Origin: Confluentibacter flavum
GTDB lineage: Bacteria; Bacteroidota; Bacteroidia; Flavobacteriales; Flavobacteriaceae
Assembly: GCF_002843175.1 (NCBI RefSeq)
Contig: NZ_PJEO01000026.1
Coordinates: forward strand, 1 to 35,717
DNA length: 35,717 nucleotides
Direction of reading: 5' to 3'
The notes beneath the pieces were generated by a model. The model saw only the letters and a list, made by a program, of their open reading frames with translations, made no database searches and was not told the origin of the DNA. A program made the position numbers and the translations under genes. Positions 12,484 to 21,588 of this stretch are shown one piece after another. Each line of letters opens with the position of its first letter. The first letter of the stretch is position 1.

Positions 12484-12867
12484 TTATACTCTTCTACGTT
12501 TTGGAGGACGACATCCATTATGTGGTAATGGAGTAACATCAATAATTTCAGTTACTTCAATACCTGCGTTATGGATAGAACGAATAGCAGATTCTCTACC
12601 GTTTCCTGGACCTTTAACATATACTTTTACTTTTTTTAAACCAGCTTCTTGCGCTACTGCTGCTGCATCTTCTGCCGCTAATTGTGCTGCGTAAGGCGTG
12701 TTTTTCTTAGAACCTCTAAATCCCATTTTACCAGCAGAAGACCATGCGATAACATCGCCTTTTTTGTTGGTAAGTGAAATAATGATGTTATTGAATGATG
12801 CATTAACGTGTGCTTCACCTACAGAATCTACAATAACTTTACGTTTTTTTGTACTTGCTTTTGCCAT
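12484..12867 (-). CDS. rpsK: 30S ribosomal protein S11
   Basis: A 127-residue S11, part of the small-subunit platform that helps form the E and P site region. Typical stretches are [41 protein letters not shown] and the C-terminal [16 protein letters not shown]. Length is close to E. coli (129). It follows rpsM after a 107-bp gap that holds heptad-phased repeats, and is separated from rpsD by 179 bp; in most bacteria these three genes are nearly contiguous. Confidence 0.98.
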   Translation of the reverse strand: MAKASTKKRKVIVDSVGEAHVNASFNNIIISLTNKKGDVIAWSSAGKMGFRGSKKNTPYAAQLAAEDAAAVAQEAGLKKVKVYVKGPGNGRESAIRSIHNAGIEVTEIIDVTPLPHNGCRPPKRRRV

Positions 12868-12874
12868 ATTTTCT

Positions 12875-12961
12875 AGTTTTCAGTTGTTAGTTGATAGTCG
12901 CTAGAATCCTAAACCTTTATAATTTCAAACAGATTCCTTCCAACGTCTAATACTAAAGACT
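12875..12961. repeat. Inward-facing heptad-phased repeats between rpsM and rpsK
   Basis: On the plus strand 12875-12909 divides into AGTTTTC, AGTTGTT, AGTTGAT, AGTCGCT, AGAATCC, each 7 nt and starting with AG. From the other side, on the minus strand, 12961-12942 reads AGTCTTT, AGTATT (6 nt), AGACGTT. The two half-arrays face each other, the same plan as in the rpoA-rplQ gap. No gene is visible in this 107-bp gap. Confidence 0.5.
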
Positions 12962-12974
12962 AAATATTAATTAA

Positions 12975-13349
12975 TTATTTAGTTGCTTTTTTCTTGTTAG
13001 CAACTGTTTTCCTTCTTCCTTTTCTTGTTCTGGAATTGTTTTTTGTACGTTGTCCTCTTAAAGGAAGACCCGATCTATGACGGATTCCTCTGTAACATCC
13101 AATATCCATTAAACGTTTAATGTTTAATTGAGTTTCAGAACGTAATTCACCTTCAATAGTAAAGGTAGATACAGCGTCACGAATGTTTCCAATCTGATCG
13201 TCATTCCAATCTTGAACTTTAGTACTTTCGTCTACTTTAGCTGTTGCTAAAATCTCTTGGGCTCTGCTTTTACCTATTCCGTAGATATAAGTTAAAGCGA
13301 TAACTCCTCTTTTGTTTTTTGGTATGTCTACACCTGCAATTCTTGCCAT
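12975..13349 (-). CDS. rpsM: 30S ribosomal protein S13
   Basis: A 124-residue S13, at the head of the small subunit, contacting the P-site tRNA and the large subunit through bridge B1. It begins [19 protein letters not shown], has the helix-two-turn-helix region [14 protein letters not shown], and ends in the basic tail [23 protein letters not shown] (shown here only in part by its key residues). It starts 2 bp after the rpmJ stop codon, so the two are probably co-translated. Confidence 0.97.
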   Translation of the reverse strand: MARIAGVDIPKNKRGVIALTYIYGIGKSRAQEILATAKVDESTKVQDWNDDQIGNIRDAVSTFTIEGELRSETQLNIKRLMDIGCYRGIRHRSGLPLRGQRTKNNSRTRKGRRKTVANKKKATK

Positions 13350-13351
13350 AA

Positions 13352-13468
13352 TTACCCTTGTCTTTGTTTGAATCTAGGATTCTTTTTGTTTATTACGTAA
13401 AGTCTACCTTTTCTGCGCACTATTTTACAATCGGCGCTTCTTTTTTTAACTGATGCTCTTACTTTCAT
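13352..13468 (-). CDS. rpmJ: 50S ribosomal protein L36, zinc-free (C-minus) form
   Basis: A 38-residue gene found by hand translation: it starts [14 protein letters not shown] and ends [10 protein letters not shown]36 packs near the peptidyl-transferase region of the 23S rRNA. In the zinc-binding form, positions 11, 14, 27 and 33 are Cys, Cys, Cys and His. Here they are Ser11, Cys14, Asn27 and Phe33, so the zinc site is lost. This is the C-minus type, which elsewhere is often the zinc-independent paralogue. It lies between infA (59 bp upstream) and rpsM (2 bp downstream), the usual place. Confidence 0.95.
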   Translation of the reverse strand: MKVRASVKKRSADCKIVRRKGRLYVINKKNPRFKQRQG

Positions 13469-13527
13469 CTGCTGATATTTATTTTTTTTAACTGTCAGAT
13501 GCAACCTTTGGTTTCACCGTATCTTTA

Positions 13528-13743
13528 TTAGTACCTATAAGTTATACGAGCCTTAGATAAATCGTAAGGACTCATTTCTAATTTTACTTTGTCTCCTGGC
13601 AATAATTTAATGTAATGCATACGCATCTTACCAGAAATATGCGCAGTCACTATGTGACCATTTTCTAATTCAACACGGAACATTGCATTTGATAATGCTT
13701 CTATAATGGTTCCATCTTGTTCTATTGCTGCTTGTTTTGCCAT
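13528..13743 (-). CDS. infA: Translation initiation factor IF-1
   Basis: A 71-residue IF-1, a single OB-fold (S1-type) protein that binds the 30S A site during initiation. Characteristic stretches are [43 protein letters not shown] (key residues G, K, R, M, I) and the ending [12 protein letters not shown]. It directly follows secY by 8 bp; adk and map, which often lie between secY and infA in other phyla, are absent. Confidence 0.98.
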   Translation of the reverse strand: MAKQAAIEQDGTIIEALSNAMFRVELENGHIVTAHISGKMRMHYIKLLPGDKVKLEMSPYDLSKARITYRY

Positions 13744-13751
13744 CTATAATA

Positions 13752-15107
13752 TTAAGCTAATGCTTTTCTATTTTTACCTGTTTTCATCAAGCCATCATAA
13801 TGTCTATTTAACAAATAAGAATTTACTTGTTGCATAGTATCTATTGCTACACCAACCAAAATAATTAATGAAGTACCTCCAAAAAATAATGCCCATCCTT
13901 GTTGAACTCCCATAAGCTTAACGATAAATGCTGGAAAAACAGCTAAAAATGCTAAGAAAATAGAACCTGGAAACGTTATCTGAGACATGATTTTATCAAG
14001 ATATTCTGAAGTTTCAGTACCTGGTCGAATTCCTGGTATAAAACCGCCACTACGTTTTAAATCGTCCGCCATTTTATTTGTTGGAACCGTGATTGCTGTA
14101 TAAAAATATGTAAATATGATAATTAGAATAGCGAATGTAATATTATAAACTAATCCAAACATATCAGCATAGTTGGTTTGTAACCATCCACCAACAGCAC
14201 TTTCCTTTAGAAATGATGATCCTCCAATCAATCCAGGAACAAACATAATAGCTTGTGCAAAAATGATTGGCATAACTCCTGAAGCATTCAATTTTAATGG
14301 TATGTATTGTCTTGACCCCGCCATAACATTTTTCTCATAGCTACCGGTAGCTGTTCTTCTTGCATATTGCACGGCAATCCTTCTAACAGCCATAACAAGC
14401 ATGATTGCAGCCAATATCACAGCAAACCAAACAACAAGTTCAATTAATACCATCATTAAACCGCCATTTCCACCACCTTCTATTCTAGAAGCGTAATTTT
14501 GAATAAATGATGCGGGCATTGTAGCAATGATACCTACCATAATTAATAGAGAAATACCGTTACCAATACCTTTATCTGTAATTTTTTCTCCTAACCACAT
14601 GGCAAAAATACATCCCGTTACTAAAATAGTTATTGATGAAAAATAAAATGTAAAACCTGTACCTAATAAAAAGGCACTTTGGGGAATTCCCAATGCTGGC
14701 AAACTTGCTAAATAACCTGGTGCTTGCAATAAACAGATACCAATGGTTAACCAACGGGTAATTTGATTTATCTTTTTTTGACCACTAGCGCCTTCTTTTT
14801 GTAGTTTTTGTAAATAAGGAATTGCTATTCCCATTAACTGTACTACAATAGAAGCAGAAATGTAAGGCATAATACCTAATGCAAATATCGAAGCATTTGC
14901 AAAAGCACCACCTGTAAAGGCATTAAGTAATCCTAATAAACCACCATCTGTACTATCTGCTAGCCCTCCCAATTGGGCAGCATCAATACCTGGCAGAACT
15001 ACTTGAGCACCAAAACGGTAGACTAATAACAGACCAAGGGTAACCATGATTCTGTTTCTTAGTTCTTCTATTTTCCAAACATTTTTTATTGATTCTATAA
15101 ATTTCAT
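13752..15107 (-). CDS. secY: Preprotein translocase subunit SecY
   Basis: A 451-residue channel subunit of the Sec translocon in the inner membrane, with ten predicted hydrophobic segments. The N-terminus (FIESIKNVWKIEELRNRIMVTLGLLLVYRFG) is the usual cytosolic start, followed by the plug region with a Gly/Leu-rich stretch (GGLLGLLNAFTGGAF). Later motifs include IGNGISLLI and the cytosolic loop RRTATGSYEKNVMAGSRQYIPLK of family length. It moves unfolded proteins, including the lipoproteins and outer-membrane proteins encoded in this window, across the membrane. It is the last-but-one gene of the spc block, 15 bp after rplO. Confidence 0.98.
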   Translation of the reverse strand: MKFIESIKNVWKIEELRNRIMVTLGLLLVYRFGAQVVLPGIDAAQLGGLADSTDGGLLGLLNAFTGGAFANASIFALGIMPYISASIVVQLMGIAIPYLQKLQKEGASGQKKINQITRWLTIGICLLQAPGYLASLPALGIPQSAFLLGTGFTFYFSSITILVTGCIFAMWLGEKITDKGIGNGISLLIMVGIIATMPASFIQNYASRIEGGGNGGLMMVLIELVVWFAVILAAIMLVMAVRRIAVQYARRTATGSYEKNVMAGSRQYIPLKLNASGVMPIIFAQAIMFVPGLIGGSSFLKESAVGGWLQTNYADMFGLVYNITFAILIIIFTYFYTAITVPTNKMADDLKRSGGFIPGIRPGTETSEYLDKIMSQITFPGSIFLAFLAVFPAFIVKLMGVQQGWALFFGGTSLIILVGVAIDTMQQVNSYLLNRHYDGLMKTGKNRKALA

Positions 15108-15122
15108 ACGCGTAGTTAGGTC

Positions 15123-15575
15123 TTATAAAGTTACAGCTTCTCCTCCTGCAGCTTCAATAGCAGCTTTTGCTGAAGCAGTAAATTTATGAGCAGATACTTT
15201 TAATTTAGCCTTCAACTCTCCTCTTCCTAATATTTTAACTAGGTCATTTTTACCAGCTAATCTATTTGAGAACAAAACGTCAAAATCTACAGTATCTTTA
15301 ATCTTTTTATCGTCAACTAATTGTTGTAACGTATCTAAATTGATTCCTTGATACTCAACACGGTTAATATTAGTAAAACCAAATTTAGGCACACGTCTTT
15401 GAAGTGGCATTTGTCCACCTTCAAATCCAACTTTCTTAGCATAACCAGAACGAGATTTAGCTCCTTTGTGACCTTTAGTCGCCGTACCACCTTTTCCAGA
15501 ACCTTGTCCTCTACCTATTCTTTTACCTTGATTTTTAACTGAACCTTCTGCAGGTTTTAAATTACTTAAATCCAT
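15123..15575 (-). CDS. rplO: 50S ribosomal protein L15
   Basis: A 150-residue L15, a late-assembling 23S rRNA binding protein. The N-terminus MDLSNLKPAEGSVKNQGKRIGRGQGSG and the glycine/lysine-rich extension GGTATKGHKGAKSRSG are diagnostic, as is FEGGQMPLQRRVPKFGF. The C-terminal half carries the globular domain ending in KAAIEAAGGEAVTL. Length is close to E. coli (144). It lies 15 bp after rpmD and 15 bp before secY. Confidence 0.98.
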   Translation of the reverse strand: MDLSNLKPAEGSVKNQGKRIGRGQGSGKGGTATKGHKGAKSRSGYAKKVGFEGGQMPLQRRVPKFGFTNINRVEYQGINLDTLQQLVDDKKIKDTVDFDVLFSNRLAGKNDLVKILGRGELKAKLKVSAHKFTASAKAAIEAAGGEAVTL

Positions 15576-15590
15576 TTTCAGTATTTATTA

Positions 15591-15773
15591 TTATTTAATT
15601 TCTTCAACAGAAACTAAGTGATTTAATTTGTTTACCATACCAAGTACACTTGGAGAGGCTTCATGCTCTACAACTTGACCAATTTTTCTAAGACCTAAAG
15701 ATTCTAATATTCTTTTTTGTCTTTGCGGACGATTGATTGCACTTTTTACCTTTGTTACTCTAATTTTTGCCAT
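15591..15773 (-). CDS. rpmD: 50S ribosomal protein L30
   Basis: A 60-residue L30 starting MAKIRVTKVKSAINRPQRQK and ending LNHLVSVEEIK, the normal length. The frame is open 12 codons further upstream (15809), but that segment would overlap the end of rpsE and has no counterpart in the family, so I use the ATG at 15773, which follows the rpsE stop by 13 bp. L30 binds the 5S/23S rRNA region of the large subunit. Confidence 0.95.
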   Translation of the reverse strand: MAKIRVTKVKSAINRPQRQKRILESLGLRKIGQVVEHEASPSVLGMVNKLNHLVSVEEIK

Positions 15774-15786
15774 CTTTATCGTTTTA

Positions 15787-16311
15787 TTAACCGTTAAAAA
15801 CTTTTTCAAGTGAAATACCTCTATCTCTAGCTATGACGCTAGCATCCCTTAATTGCAATAAAGCATCGAATGTTGCTTTTACCACATTATGAGGATTTGA
15901 AGATCCTTGGGATTTTGATAATACATCATGAACTCCAACCGCTTCAAGAACTGTTCTTACAGCTCCACCAGCAATTACACCAGTACCAGCAGCAGCAGGA
16001 ATTATATTAACTCTTGCTCCACCAAATTTACCTTTTTGCTCGTGTGGTAATGATTTTCCTTTTAAAGGAATTCTAACTAGATTTTTCTTAGCATCTTCAA
16101 CAGCTTTTGCAATAGCACTAGCTACATCTTTAGACTTTCCTAAACCTTGTCCTACAACACCAGCCTCATCACCAACCACAACGATTGCTGAAAAACCAAA
16201 TGCTCTACCTCCTTTAGTTACTTTTGTAACTCTTTGTACACCAACCAAACGATCTTTAAGATCTAATCCACCTGGTTTTACTAACTCTGCGCTTTTGTAT
16301 TTACGATACAT
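15787..16311 (-). CDS. rpsE: 30S ribosomal protein S5
   Basis: A 174-residue S5, which helps translational accuracy and mRNA unwinding at the entry tunnel. The N-terminal double-stranded-RNA-binding-like domain has [21 protein letters not shown] and [19 protein letters not shown]. The C-terminal domain has [20 protein letters not shown] and [17 protein letters not shown]. Length is as usual. It lies 6 bp after rplR. Confidence 0.98.
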   Translation of the reverse strand: MYRKYKSAELVKPGGLDLKDRLVGVQRVTKVTKGGRAFGFSAIVVVGDEAGVVGQGLGKSKDVASAIAKAVEDAKKNLVRIPLKGKSLPHEQKGKFGGARVNIIPAAAGTGVIAGGAVRTVLEAVGVHDVLSKSQGSSNPHNVVKATFDALLQLRDASVIARDRGISLEKVFNG

Positions 16312-16317
16312 AATTTC

Positions 16318-16674
16318 TTAGAATTTAAGTCCTGCTTCTCTAGCTCCTTCAGCTAACGATTTTACTCTACCATGATATAAATAGCCACCTCTATCAAAAG
16401 AAATAGTTTCTACACCTGCCTTTAAAGCTTTTACAGCAAGAGCTTTACCTACTAATGCAGCTGCTTCAGTTTTATTAACTTTAGCTGTATTAATATCTTT
16501 ATCTCTTGAAGATGCAGCACTGATAGTTTTACCAGAAACGTCATCTACTATTTGAGCATAAATCTCATTATTACTTCTAAAAACAGATAATCTTGGTCTA
16601 GCTTCTGTACCAGAAACTATTTTACGAATCCTGTTTTTAATTCTTATTCTTCTTTTGTGTTTTGTTAATGCCAT
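16318..16674 (-). CDS. rplR: 50S ribosomal protein L18
   Basis: A 118-residue L18, one of the three proteins that bind 5S rRNA and join it to the large subunit. Typical parts are the basic start [40 protein letters not shown] and the C-terminal [20 protein letters not shown]. Spacing to rplF (10 bp) and rpsE (6 bp) is tight, as in the spc operon of other bacteria. Confidence 0.98.
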   Translation of the reverse strand: MALTKHKRRIRIKNRIRKIVSGTEARPRLSVFRSNNEIYAQIVDDVSGKTISAASSRDKDINTAKVNKTEAAALVGKALAVKALKAGVETISFDRGGYLYHGRVKSLAEGAREAGLKF

Positions 16675-16684
16675 AACTAAATTA

Positions 16685-17227
16685 TTAAGCTGATTTACCT
16701 GCTTTTCTTCTCAATACCTCGCCTACAAACTTAATTCCTTTTCCTTTGTATGGCTCTGGTCTTCTAAAATCACGAATTTTTGCAGCTACTTGACCAACAA
16801 GTTGTTTATCAAACGATGTTAGTTTTATTATTGGATTCTTTCCTTTTTCTGAAACTGTTTCAACAACAACTTCTGGAGCTATTTCTAAAACAATATTATG
16901 GGAAAACCCTAAAGCCAAATCCAATTTTTGTCCTTGGTTAGATGCTCTGTAACCTACACCAACTAATTCTAATTGTTTAGTCCATCCTTTTGATACACCT
17001 TCAATCATATTTAGCATTAATGATCTATATAAACCATGTTTTGCTTTTTGATCTTTTGTGTCAGAAGAACGTGTTACTAAAACATTACCATCTTCAACTT
17101 TAATATCTACAGAATCAAAATTTTGAGTTAATTCCCCTAATTTTCCTTTTACTGTAACTATTCCGTCTTTTATATCAACTGTAACGCCTTGTGGAATTAC
17201 TACTGGGTTATTACCTATTCTTGACAT
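16685..17227 (-). CDS. rplF: 50S ribosomal protein L6
   Basis: A 180-residue L6 made of two similar RNA-binding domains, located near the factor-binding stalk base. It starts [20 protein letters not shown] and carries the C-terminal signature [20 protein letters not shown] (key residues R, P, E, P, Y, K, G, K, G). The length is near that of E. coli (177). It follows rpsH by 11 bp. Confidence 0.98.
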   Translation of the reverse strand: MSRIGNNPVVIPQGVTVDIKDGIVTVKGKLGELTQNFDSVDIKVEDGNVLVTRSSDTKDQKAKHGLYRSLMLNMIEGVSKGWTKQLELVGVGYRASNQGQKLDLALGFSHNIVLEIAPEVVVETVSEKGKNPIIKLTSFDKQLVGQVAAKIRDFRRPEPYKGKGIKFVGEVLRRKAGKSA

Positions 17228-17238
17228 ATCTTATCTTT

Positions 17239-17637
17239 TTAGTAAACGTAACATATTACTTCACCACCTACATTCTCTTGTTTTGCTTGTTTACCAGTCA
17301 TTACTCCATGAGAAGTAGAAACAATGGCAATACCAAGACCATTAAGAATTCTAGGTAGCTCTTTTGAACTAGCATATTTACGTAAACCTGGTTTACTTAT
17401 TCTTTGAATTTTTTTAATTACAGGCTCTTTTGTTTCCTTATTGTACTTAAGTGCAATTTTAATGGTGCCTTGTACAGTTGAGTCATCAAACTTGTAACTT
17501 AAAATATATCCTTGCTCGAATAATATTTTTGTGATGTCTTTTTTCAAGTTAGATGCAGGTATTTCAACCACTCTGTGGTTGGCACGTATGGCATTTCTAA
17601 CTCTTGTAAGATAATCCGCTATTGGATCTGTATACAT
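17239..17637 (-). CDS. rpsH: 30S ribosomal protein S8
   Basis: A 132-residue S8, a primary 16S rRNA binder at the centre of the small subunit; in E. coli it also represses the spc operon. I chose the ATG at 17637 (MYTDPIADYLTRVRNAIRAN), the family start. The frame is open 12 codons further up (17673), but those residues have no match in S8. The C-terminal signature GIAIVSTSHGVMTGKQA is intact. A 70-bp gap separates it from rpsN, longer than most gaps in the block. Confidence 0.96.
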   Translation of the reverse strand: MYTDPIADYLTRVRNAIRANHRVVEIPASNLKKDITKILFEQGYILSYKFDDSTVQGTIKIALKYNKETKEPVIKKIQRISKPGLRKYASSKELPRILNGLGIAIVSTSHGVMTGKQAKQENVGGEVICYVY

Positions 17638-17707
17638 ATTTATTAATTTGCGGTATTGGTTTTCAAAAAACACATGTTTTTGAACCTTATACCAGTTAAA
17701 ACTCTTT

Positions 17708-17977
17708 TTACCAGCTAGCTTTTGTTACACCAGGTATTAAACCTTGGTTAGCCATTTCTCTAAATGTTACACGCGAAAGACCAAATGTTCTCATGTATCC
17801 TCTAGGTCTACCTGTTAATTTACAACGGTTATGTTGACGAACAGGAGATGCGTTTTTTGGTAACTTTTGCAATGCTTCATAATCTCCAGCTTCTTTTAAA
17901 GCTTTACGTTTAGCTGCATATTTAGCTACTGTTTTAGCTCTCTTTACCTCACGGGCTTTCATTGATTCTTTAGCCAT
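17708..17977 (-). CDS. rpsN: 30S ribosomal protein S14, long zinc-free form
   Basis: An 89-residue S14 of the head of the small subunit. It starts [15 protein letters not shown] and ends [20 protein letters not shown] plus KASW. The short zinc-binding form (about 61 residues) has two CxxC motifs; this one has a single cysteine in [11 protein letters not shown], so it is the long zinc-free type. Together with the zinc-free L36 it suggests that these ribosomal positions do not use zinc in this organism. It follows rplE by 3 bp. Confidence 0.97.
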   Translation of the reverse strand: MAKESMKAREVKRAKTVAKYAAKRKALKEAGDYEALQKLPKNASPVRQHNRCKLTGRPRGYMRTFGLSRVTFREMANQGLIPGVTKASW

Positions 17978-17980
17978 ATC

Positions 17981-18532
17981 TTAGTTCTTTTGAAAAGGTA
18001 ATCCTAATTCGGTTAATAATGATTTTGCTTCTTTATCAGTCTCAGCAGAAGTTACAAATGTAATATCCATACCTGAGATTTTATTCACTTTATCAATGTT
18101 TATCTCTGGGAATATAATTTGCTCAGTAACTCCTAAATTGTAATTACCTCTACCATCAAATCCTGAAGCTTTTATGCCGTTAAAATCTCTTACACGTGGT
18201 AACGCAGAAGTCACTAAACGATCTAAAAACTCATACATTCTTTCTCCACGTAAAGTAACTTTTGCCCCAATTGGCATACCTTTACGTAATTTAAAAGATG
18301 CAACGTCTTTTTTAGATATAGTAGCCACTGGCTTTTGACCGGTGATGCTTGCCAACTCTTCTAGTGCGTAGTCAATTAGTTTTTTATCTGCTACAGCAGC
18401 ACCAACACCTTTAGATATTACTATCTTTTCAAGTTTAGGTACTTGCATCACATTTTTATAACCAAATTCGTTTTTAAGAGCCGCAATTACTTTGCTTTTA
18501 TACTCTTCTTTAAGTCTAGGTGAATATGCCAT
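17981..18532 (-). CDS. rplE: 50S ribosomal protein L5
   Basis: A 183-residue L5, a 5S rRNA-binding protein forming an inter-subunit bridge with S13. Recognisable stretches are [61 protein letters not shown] and the C-terminal [19 protein letters not shown]. Length is close to E. coli (179). It lies 2 bp after rplX. Confidence 0.98.
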   Translation of the reverse strand: MAYSPRLKEEYKSKVIAALKNEFGYKNVMQVPKLEKIVISKGVGAAVADKKLIDYALEELASITGQKPVATISKKDVASFKLRKGMPIGAKVTLRGERMYEFLDRLVTSALPRVRDFNGIKASGFDGRGNYNLGVTEQIIFPEINIDKVNKISGMDITFVTSAETDKEAKSLLTELGLPFQKN

Positions 18533-18534
18533 AA

Positions 18535-18846
18535 CTATATTACTTCATTAGATTTTATTGAAAATCTTACTTTCTTATCGCCTTCTATTCTATATCCAAC
18601 TCTTGTTGTTTCTCCTTTTGGAGTTAACAACGATAAGTTTGATATATGAATAGCAGCTTCTTTCTCTACGATTCCACCTTGAGGGTTTTTAGCACTAGGT
18701 TTAGTATGTTTCTTAACCAAGTTCACACCTTCCACGATGGCTTTGTTCTTATCTATTAATACTTTTTGTACTTTACCTTCAGATCCTTTGTGATCTCCAG
18801 CAATAACTTTTACAGTATCTCCCGATTTTATTTTAAGCTTTGTCAT
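18535..18846 (-). CDS. rplX: 50S ribosomal protein L24
   Basis: A 103-residue L24, an assembly-initiating protein near the exit tunnel. A KOW motif is seen at the N-terminus ([20 protein letters not shown]). The middle part has [20 protein letters not shown], typical of bacterial L24. It lies 12 bp after rplN. Confidence 0.98.
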   Translation of the reverse strand: MTKLKIKSGDTVKVIAGDHKGSEGKVQKVLIDKNKAIVEGVNLVKKHTKPSAKNPQGGIVEKEAAIHISNLSLLTPKGETTRVGYRIEGDKKVRFSIKSNEVI

Positions 18847-18858
18847 CTTATAAATTCA

Positions 18859-19227
18859 TTAAAGCACTTCAGGTGCCAATGATACAATTTTCATGAATTG
18901 TTTATCACGAAGTTCTCTAGCAACAGGACCAAATACACGAGTTCCTCTCATTTCTCCTTGTGCATTTAAAAGCACACAAGCATTATCGTCGAATCTAATA
19001 TAAGATCCGTCTGGTCTTCTTACTTCTTTTACAGTACGAACTACTACTGCTGTAGAAACAGCACCTTTTTTAATGTTACCATTAGGTGTTGCATCTTTAA
19101 TAGAAACAACTATTTTGTCTCCTACAGAAGCGTATCTTCTTTTAGTACCACCTAGAACACGTATTGTTAATACTTCTTTTGCTCCAGTGTTATCTGCGAC
19201 TTTAAGTCTTGATTCTTGTTGTACCAT
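18859..19227 (-). CDS. rplN: 50S ribosomal protein L14
   Basis: A 122-residue L14, at the subunit interface and contacting the small subunit. The start [40 protein letters not shown] and the end [20 protein letters not shown] are family signatures. Length is identical to the typical 122 residues. It starts 2 bp after rpsQ. Confidence 0.98.
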   Translation of the reverse strand: MVQQESRLKVADNTGAKEVLTIRVLGGTKRRYASVGDKIVVSIKDATPNGNIKKGAVSTAVVVRTVKEVRRPDGSYIRFDDNACVLLNAQGEMRGTRVFGPVARELRDKQFMKIVSLAPEVL

Positions 19228-19229
19228 AA

Positions 19230-19487
19230 TTACTTAGCTCTTTCAATTATTTCAACTAATCTCCAACATTTAGATTTACTTAAAGGTCTTGTTTCCATGA
19301 TCTTTACCGTATCTCCAATATTACAATCGTTTGTTTCGTCGTGTGCAACATATTTCTTTGTTTTTAACACGAACTTACCATACATAGGGTGTTTTACTTT
19401 TTTTACTTCAGCAACTACAATTGATTTTTGCATTTTGTTGCTAGTAACTACTCCTATACGTTCTTTTCTTAAGTTTCTTGTTTCCAT
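19230..19487 (-). CDS. rpsQ: 30S ribosomal protein S17
   Basis: An 85-residue S17, an OB-fold primary binder of 16S rRNA. It starts [20 protein letters not shown] and has [19 protein letters not shown] followed by [20 protein letters not shown], the family signature. It lies 12 bp after rpmC. Confidence 0.98.
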   Translation of the reverse strand: METRNLRKERIGVVTSNKMQKSIVVAEVKKVKHPMYGKFVLKTKKYVAHDETNDCNIGDTVKIMETRPLSKSKCWRLVEIIERAK

Positions 19488-19499
19488 CTTTCAGCAGAA

Positions 19500-19691
19500 T
19501 TATTGTAATTCTCTTTTAGTTAATTCTGTCGCAATTCTAGCCACGGTACGTCTGATACCACGTAACTGAATTGGATTTTCTAAAGGAGATATTGCATGAG
19601 CCAGTTTTAGGTCTGAATAACTCTTTTTTGTTTCACTAAGTTTCTCTTGTAACTCAGCTACAGATAATTCTTTAATCTCTGATTGTTTCAT
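19500..19691 (-). CDS. rpmC: 50S ribosomal protein L29
   Basis: A 63-residue L29, a two-helix protein beside the exit tunnel. It starts MKQSEIKELSVAELQEKLSE and has the typical second helix around IRRTVARIATELTKRE. Family length and gene position (between rplP and rpsQ) agree. Confidence 0.97.
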   Translation of the reverse strand: MKQSEIKELSVAELQEKLSETKKSYSDLKLAHAISPLENPIQLRGIRRTVARIATELTKRELQ

Positions 19692-19704
19692 AATATCAAA
19701 TAAA

Positions 19705-20124
19705 TTATGCTTCGTAATCTCTAGCGATTAAAAACTTAGTTTTAACTGGTAGTTTTTGTGCTGCTAAACGTAACGCTTCTTTTGCGATATCTAGTGGCAC
19801 ACCTCCCACTTCAAATAGTATTCTTCCTGGTTTTACAACAGCTACCCAATATTCAACGGCACCTTTACCTTTACCCATACGTACTTCAAGAGGTTTTTTT
19901 GTAATTGGCTTATCTGGAAATATTTTAATCCAAAGTTGCCCTTCTCTTTTCATGTAACGTGTAGCGGCAATACGTGCAGCTTCTATTTGACGTGATGTTA
20001 AAAAACTTGAATCGATCGATTTTATACCAAAAGTACCGTTTGAAAGTTGATGCCCTCTTTGAGAGATCCCCTTCATACGTCCTGTTTGCATTTTACGAAA
20101 TTTTGTTCTTTTAGGCTGTAACAT
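19705..20124 (-). CDS. rplP: 50S ribosomal protein L16
   Basis: A 139-residue L16, near the A site, important for tRNA placement and late assembly. Signatures are [24 protein letters not shown]-type helix [20 protein letters not shown] (key residues A, R, A, T, R), [20 protein letters not shown] and [15 protein letters not shown]. Length close to E. coli (136). It lies 21 bp after rpsC. Confidence 0.97.
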   Translation of the reverse strand: MLQPKRTKFRKMQTGRMKGISQRGHQLSNGTFGIKSIDSSFLTSRQIEAARIAATRYMKREGQLWIKIFPDKPITKKPLEVRMGKGKGAVEYWVAVVKPGRILFEVGGVPLDIAKEALRLAAQKLPVKTKFLIARDYEA

Positions 20125-20145
20125 TTTTCTTTACTTTATAAAAAA

Positions 20146-20883
20146 TTACTTTCTACGACGAGGTTTAGCTGGACCATTAGCAGGACGACCTGCATTACTT
20201 GCTCCACCACTTTTTCCTTGCTTCTTGGACATTCCAACAAGTGGAGAAAGGTCTCTTTTACCGTATACTTCACCTTTCATGATCCATACTTTTACACCTA
20301 ATCTACCATAAGTAGTATGTGCTTCAACTAAAGCATAGTCAATATCGGCTCTAAAGGTTGATAAAGGAATACGTCCTTCTTTGTAGTGCTCAGATCGTGC
20401 CATTTCAGCACCATTTAAACGTCCACTAATTTGAACTTTAATTCCTTCAGCATTCATTCGCATTGTAGCAGCAATAGCCATTTTTATAGCACGTCTATAT
20501 GAAATTCTATTTTCAATTTGACGGGCAATGCTAGATCCTACTAAAAATGCATCTAGTTCAGGTCTCTTAATTTCAAAGATGTTGATCTGAACTTCTTTTC
20601 CTGTAATTTTTTTAAGCTCTTCTTTTAACTTGTCTACCTCTTGGCCCGCTTTCCCGATAATGATACCTGGACGAGCTGTTGTGATAGTAACGGTTACAAG
20701 TTTTAGAGTTCTTTCAATAATTACTCTGGAAACACTAGCTTTAGATAAACGTACATGTACGTATTTTCTAATTTTATCGTCTTCGGCAAGCTTATCTCCA
20801 TAATCATTACCTCCATACCAGTTAGACTCCCATCCTCTGATAATTCCTAAGCGATTTCCGATTGGATTTGTTTTTTGTCCCAT
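20146..20883 (-). CDS. rpsC: 30S ribosomal protein S3
   Basis: A 245-residue S3, which lines the mRNA entry tunnel. It starts [20 protein letters not shown], has a KH domain with [18 protein letters not shown], and the C-terminal domain [20 protein letters not shown] with [11 protein letters not shown] Gly/Ala/Pro-rich basic tail ends in KPRRRK. It follows rplV by 9 bp. Confidence 0.98.
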   Translation of the reverse strand: MGQKTNPIGNRLGIIRGWESNWYGGNDYGDKLAEDDKIRKYVHVRLSKASVSRVIIERTLKLVTVTITTARPGIIIGKAGQEVDKLKEELKKITGKEVQINIFEIKRPELDAFLVGSSIARQIENRISYRRAIKMAIAATMRMNAEGIKVQISGRLNGAEMARSEHYKEGRIPLSTFRADIDYALVEAHTTYGRLGVKVWIMKGEVYGKRDLSPLVGMSKKQGKSGGASNAGRPANGPAKPRRRK

Positions 20884-20892
20884 ACTTCTATC

Positions 20893-21300
20893 TTAGCTTT
20901 GTGTGTTATTGTTAGCTCCAACCACTAATGTAACGTGATTAGAACGTTTTCTGATTCTATGTGCGCGACCTTGAGGTGCTGGACGTAATCTTTTTAACAT
21001 TGCGCCTCCATCAACTCTAATCTCTTTTACAATCAATTCGGCATCTTCAATGCTTGCATCTTCGTTTTTAGATTGCCAGTTTGCAATTGCAGACAATAAC
21101 AATTTTTCTAACTTACCTGAAGCTTCTTTCGAATTGAATTTCAAAATACTAAGCGCTTTTTCTACGCGTTCACCTCTTACTAAATCGGCTACTAAACGCA
21201 TTTTTCTTGGTGATGTAGGACAATTATTAAGTTTAGCAAAAGCAACTAGCTTTTTTTCTTCCTTAATAGCGTCTGCCATTTGTTTTTTACGACTTCCCAT
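20893..21300 (-). CDS. rplV: 50S ribosomal protein L22
   Basis: A 135-residue L22, whose long hairpin reaches into the exit tunnel at its narrow part. Signatures are [40 protein letters not shown] and [20 protein letters not shown]. The N-terminus [17 protein letters not shown] is longer than in E. coli (110 residues); a start at the second Met (residue 8) is possible. It lies 6 bp after rpsS. Confidence 0.97.
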   Translation of the reverse strand: MGSRKKQMADAIKEEKKLVAFAKLNNCPTSPRKMRLVADLVRGERVEKALSILKFNSKEASGKLEKLLLSAIANWQSKNEDASIEDAELIVKEIRVDGGAMLKRLRPAPQGRAHRIRKRSNHVTLVVGANNNTQS

Positions 21301-21306
21301 TGCTTA

Positions 21307-21585
21307 CTATTTTTTACCTTTATTTTTAGCACCTGCATGACCTCTAAATGATCTTGTTGGTGAAAACTCTCCTAATTTATGACCTACCATATTTTCAGTA
21401 ACATATACTGGTACAAATTGACGGCCATTGTGCACTGCAATTGTTTGTCCAACAAAATCTGGAGTTATCATACTGGCTCTTGACCAAGTTTTGATAACCG
21501 TTTTTTTGCTAGTTTCAATGTTTACAGCTACCTTTTTCTCTAGTTTATAATGAACGTAAGGTCCTTTTTTTAATGATCTTGCCAT
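21307..21585 (-). CDS. rpsS: 30S ribosomal protein S19
   Basis: A 92-residue S19, in the head of the small subunit together with S13. It starts [19 protein letters not shown] and has [40 protein letters not shown] and [13 protein letters not shown]. Normal length. It starts 3 bp after rplB. Confidence 0.98.
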   Translation of the reverse strand: MARSLKKGPYVHYKLEKKVAVNIETSKKTVIKTWSRASMITPDFVGQTIAVHNGRQFVPVYVTENMVGHKLGEFSPTRSFRGHAGAKNKGKK

Positions 21586-21588
21586 GTC

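Noticed and set aside
15774-15809. Longer L30 reading frame
   Set aside because: It would overlap the end of rpsE and add 12 residues with no match in L30; MAKIRVTKV is the family start.
17638-17673. Longer S8 reading frame
   Set aside because: MYTDPIADYLTRVRNA is the conserved S8 start; the upstream residues are not family-like.
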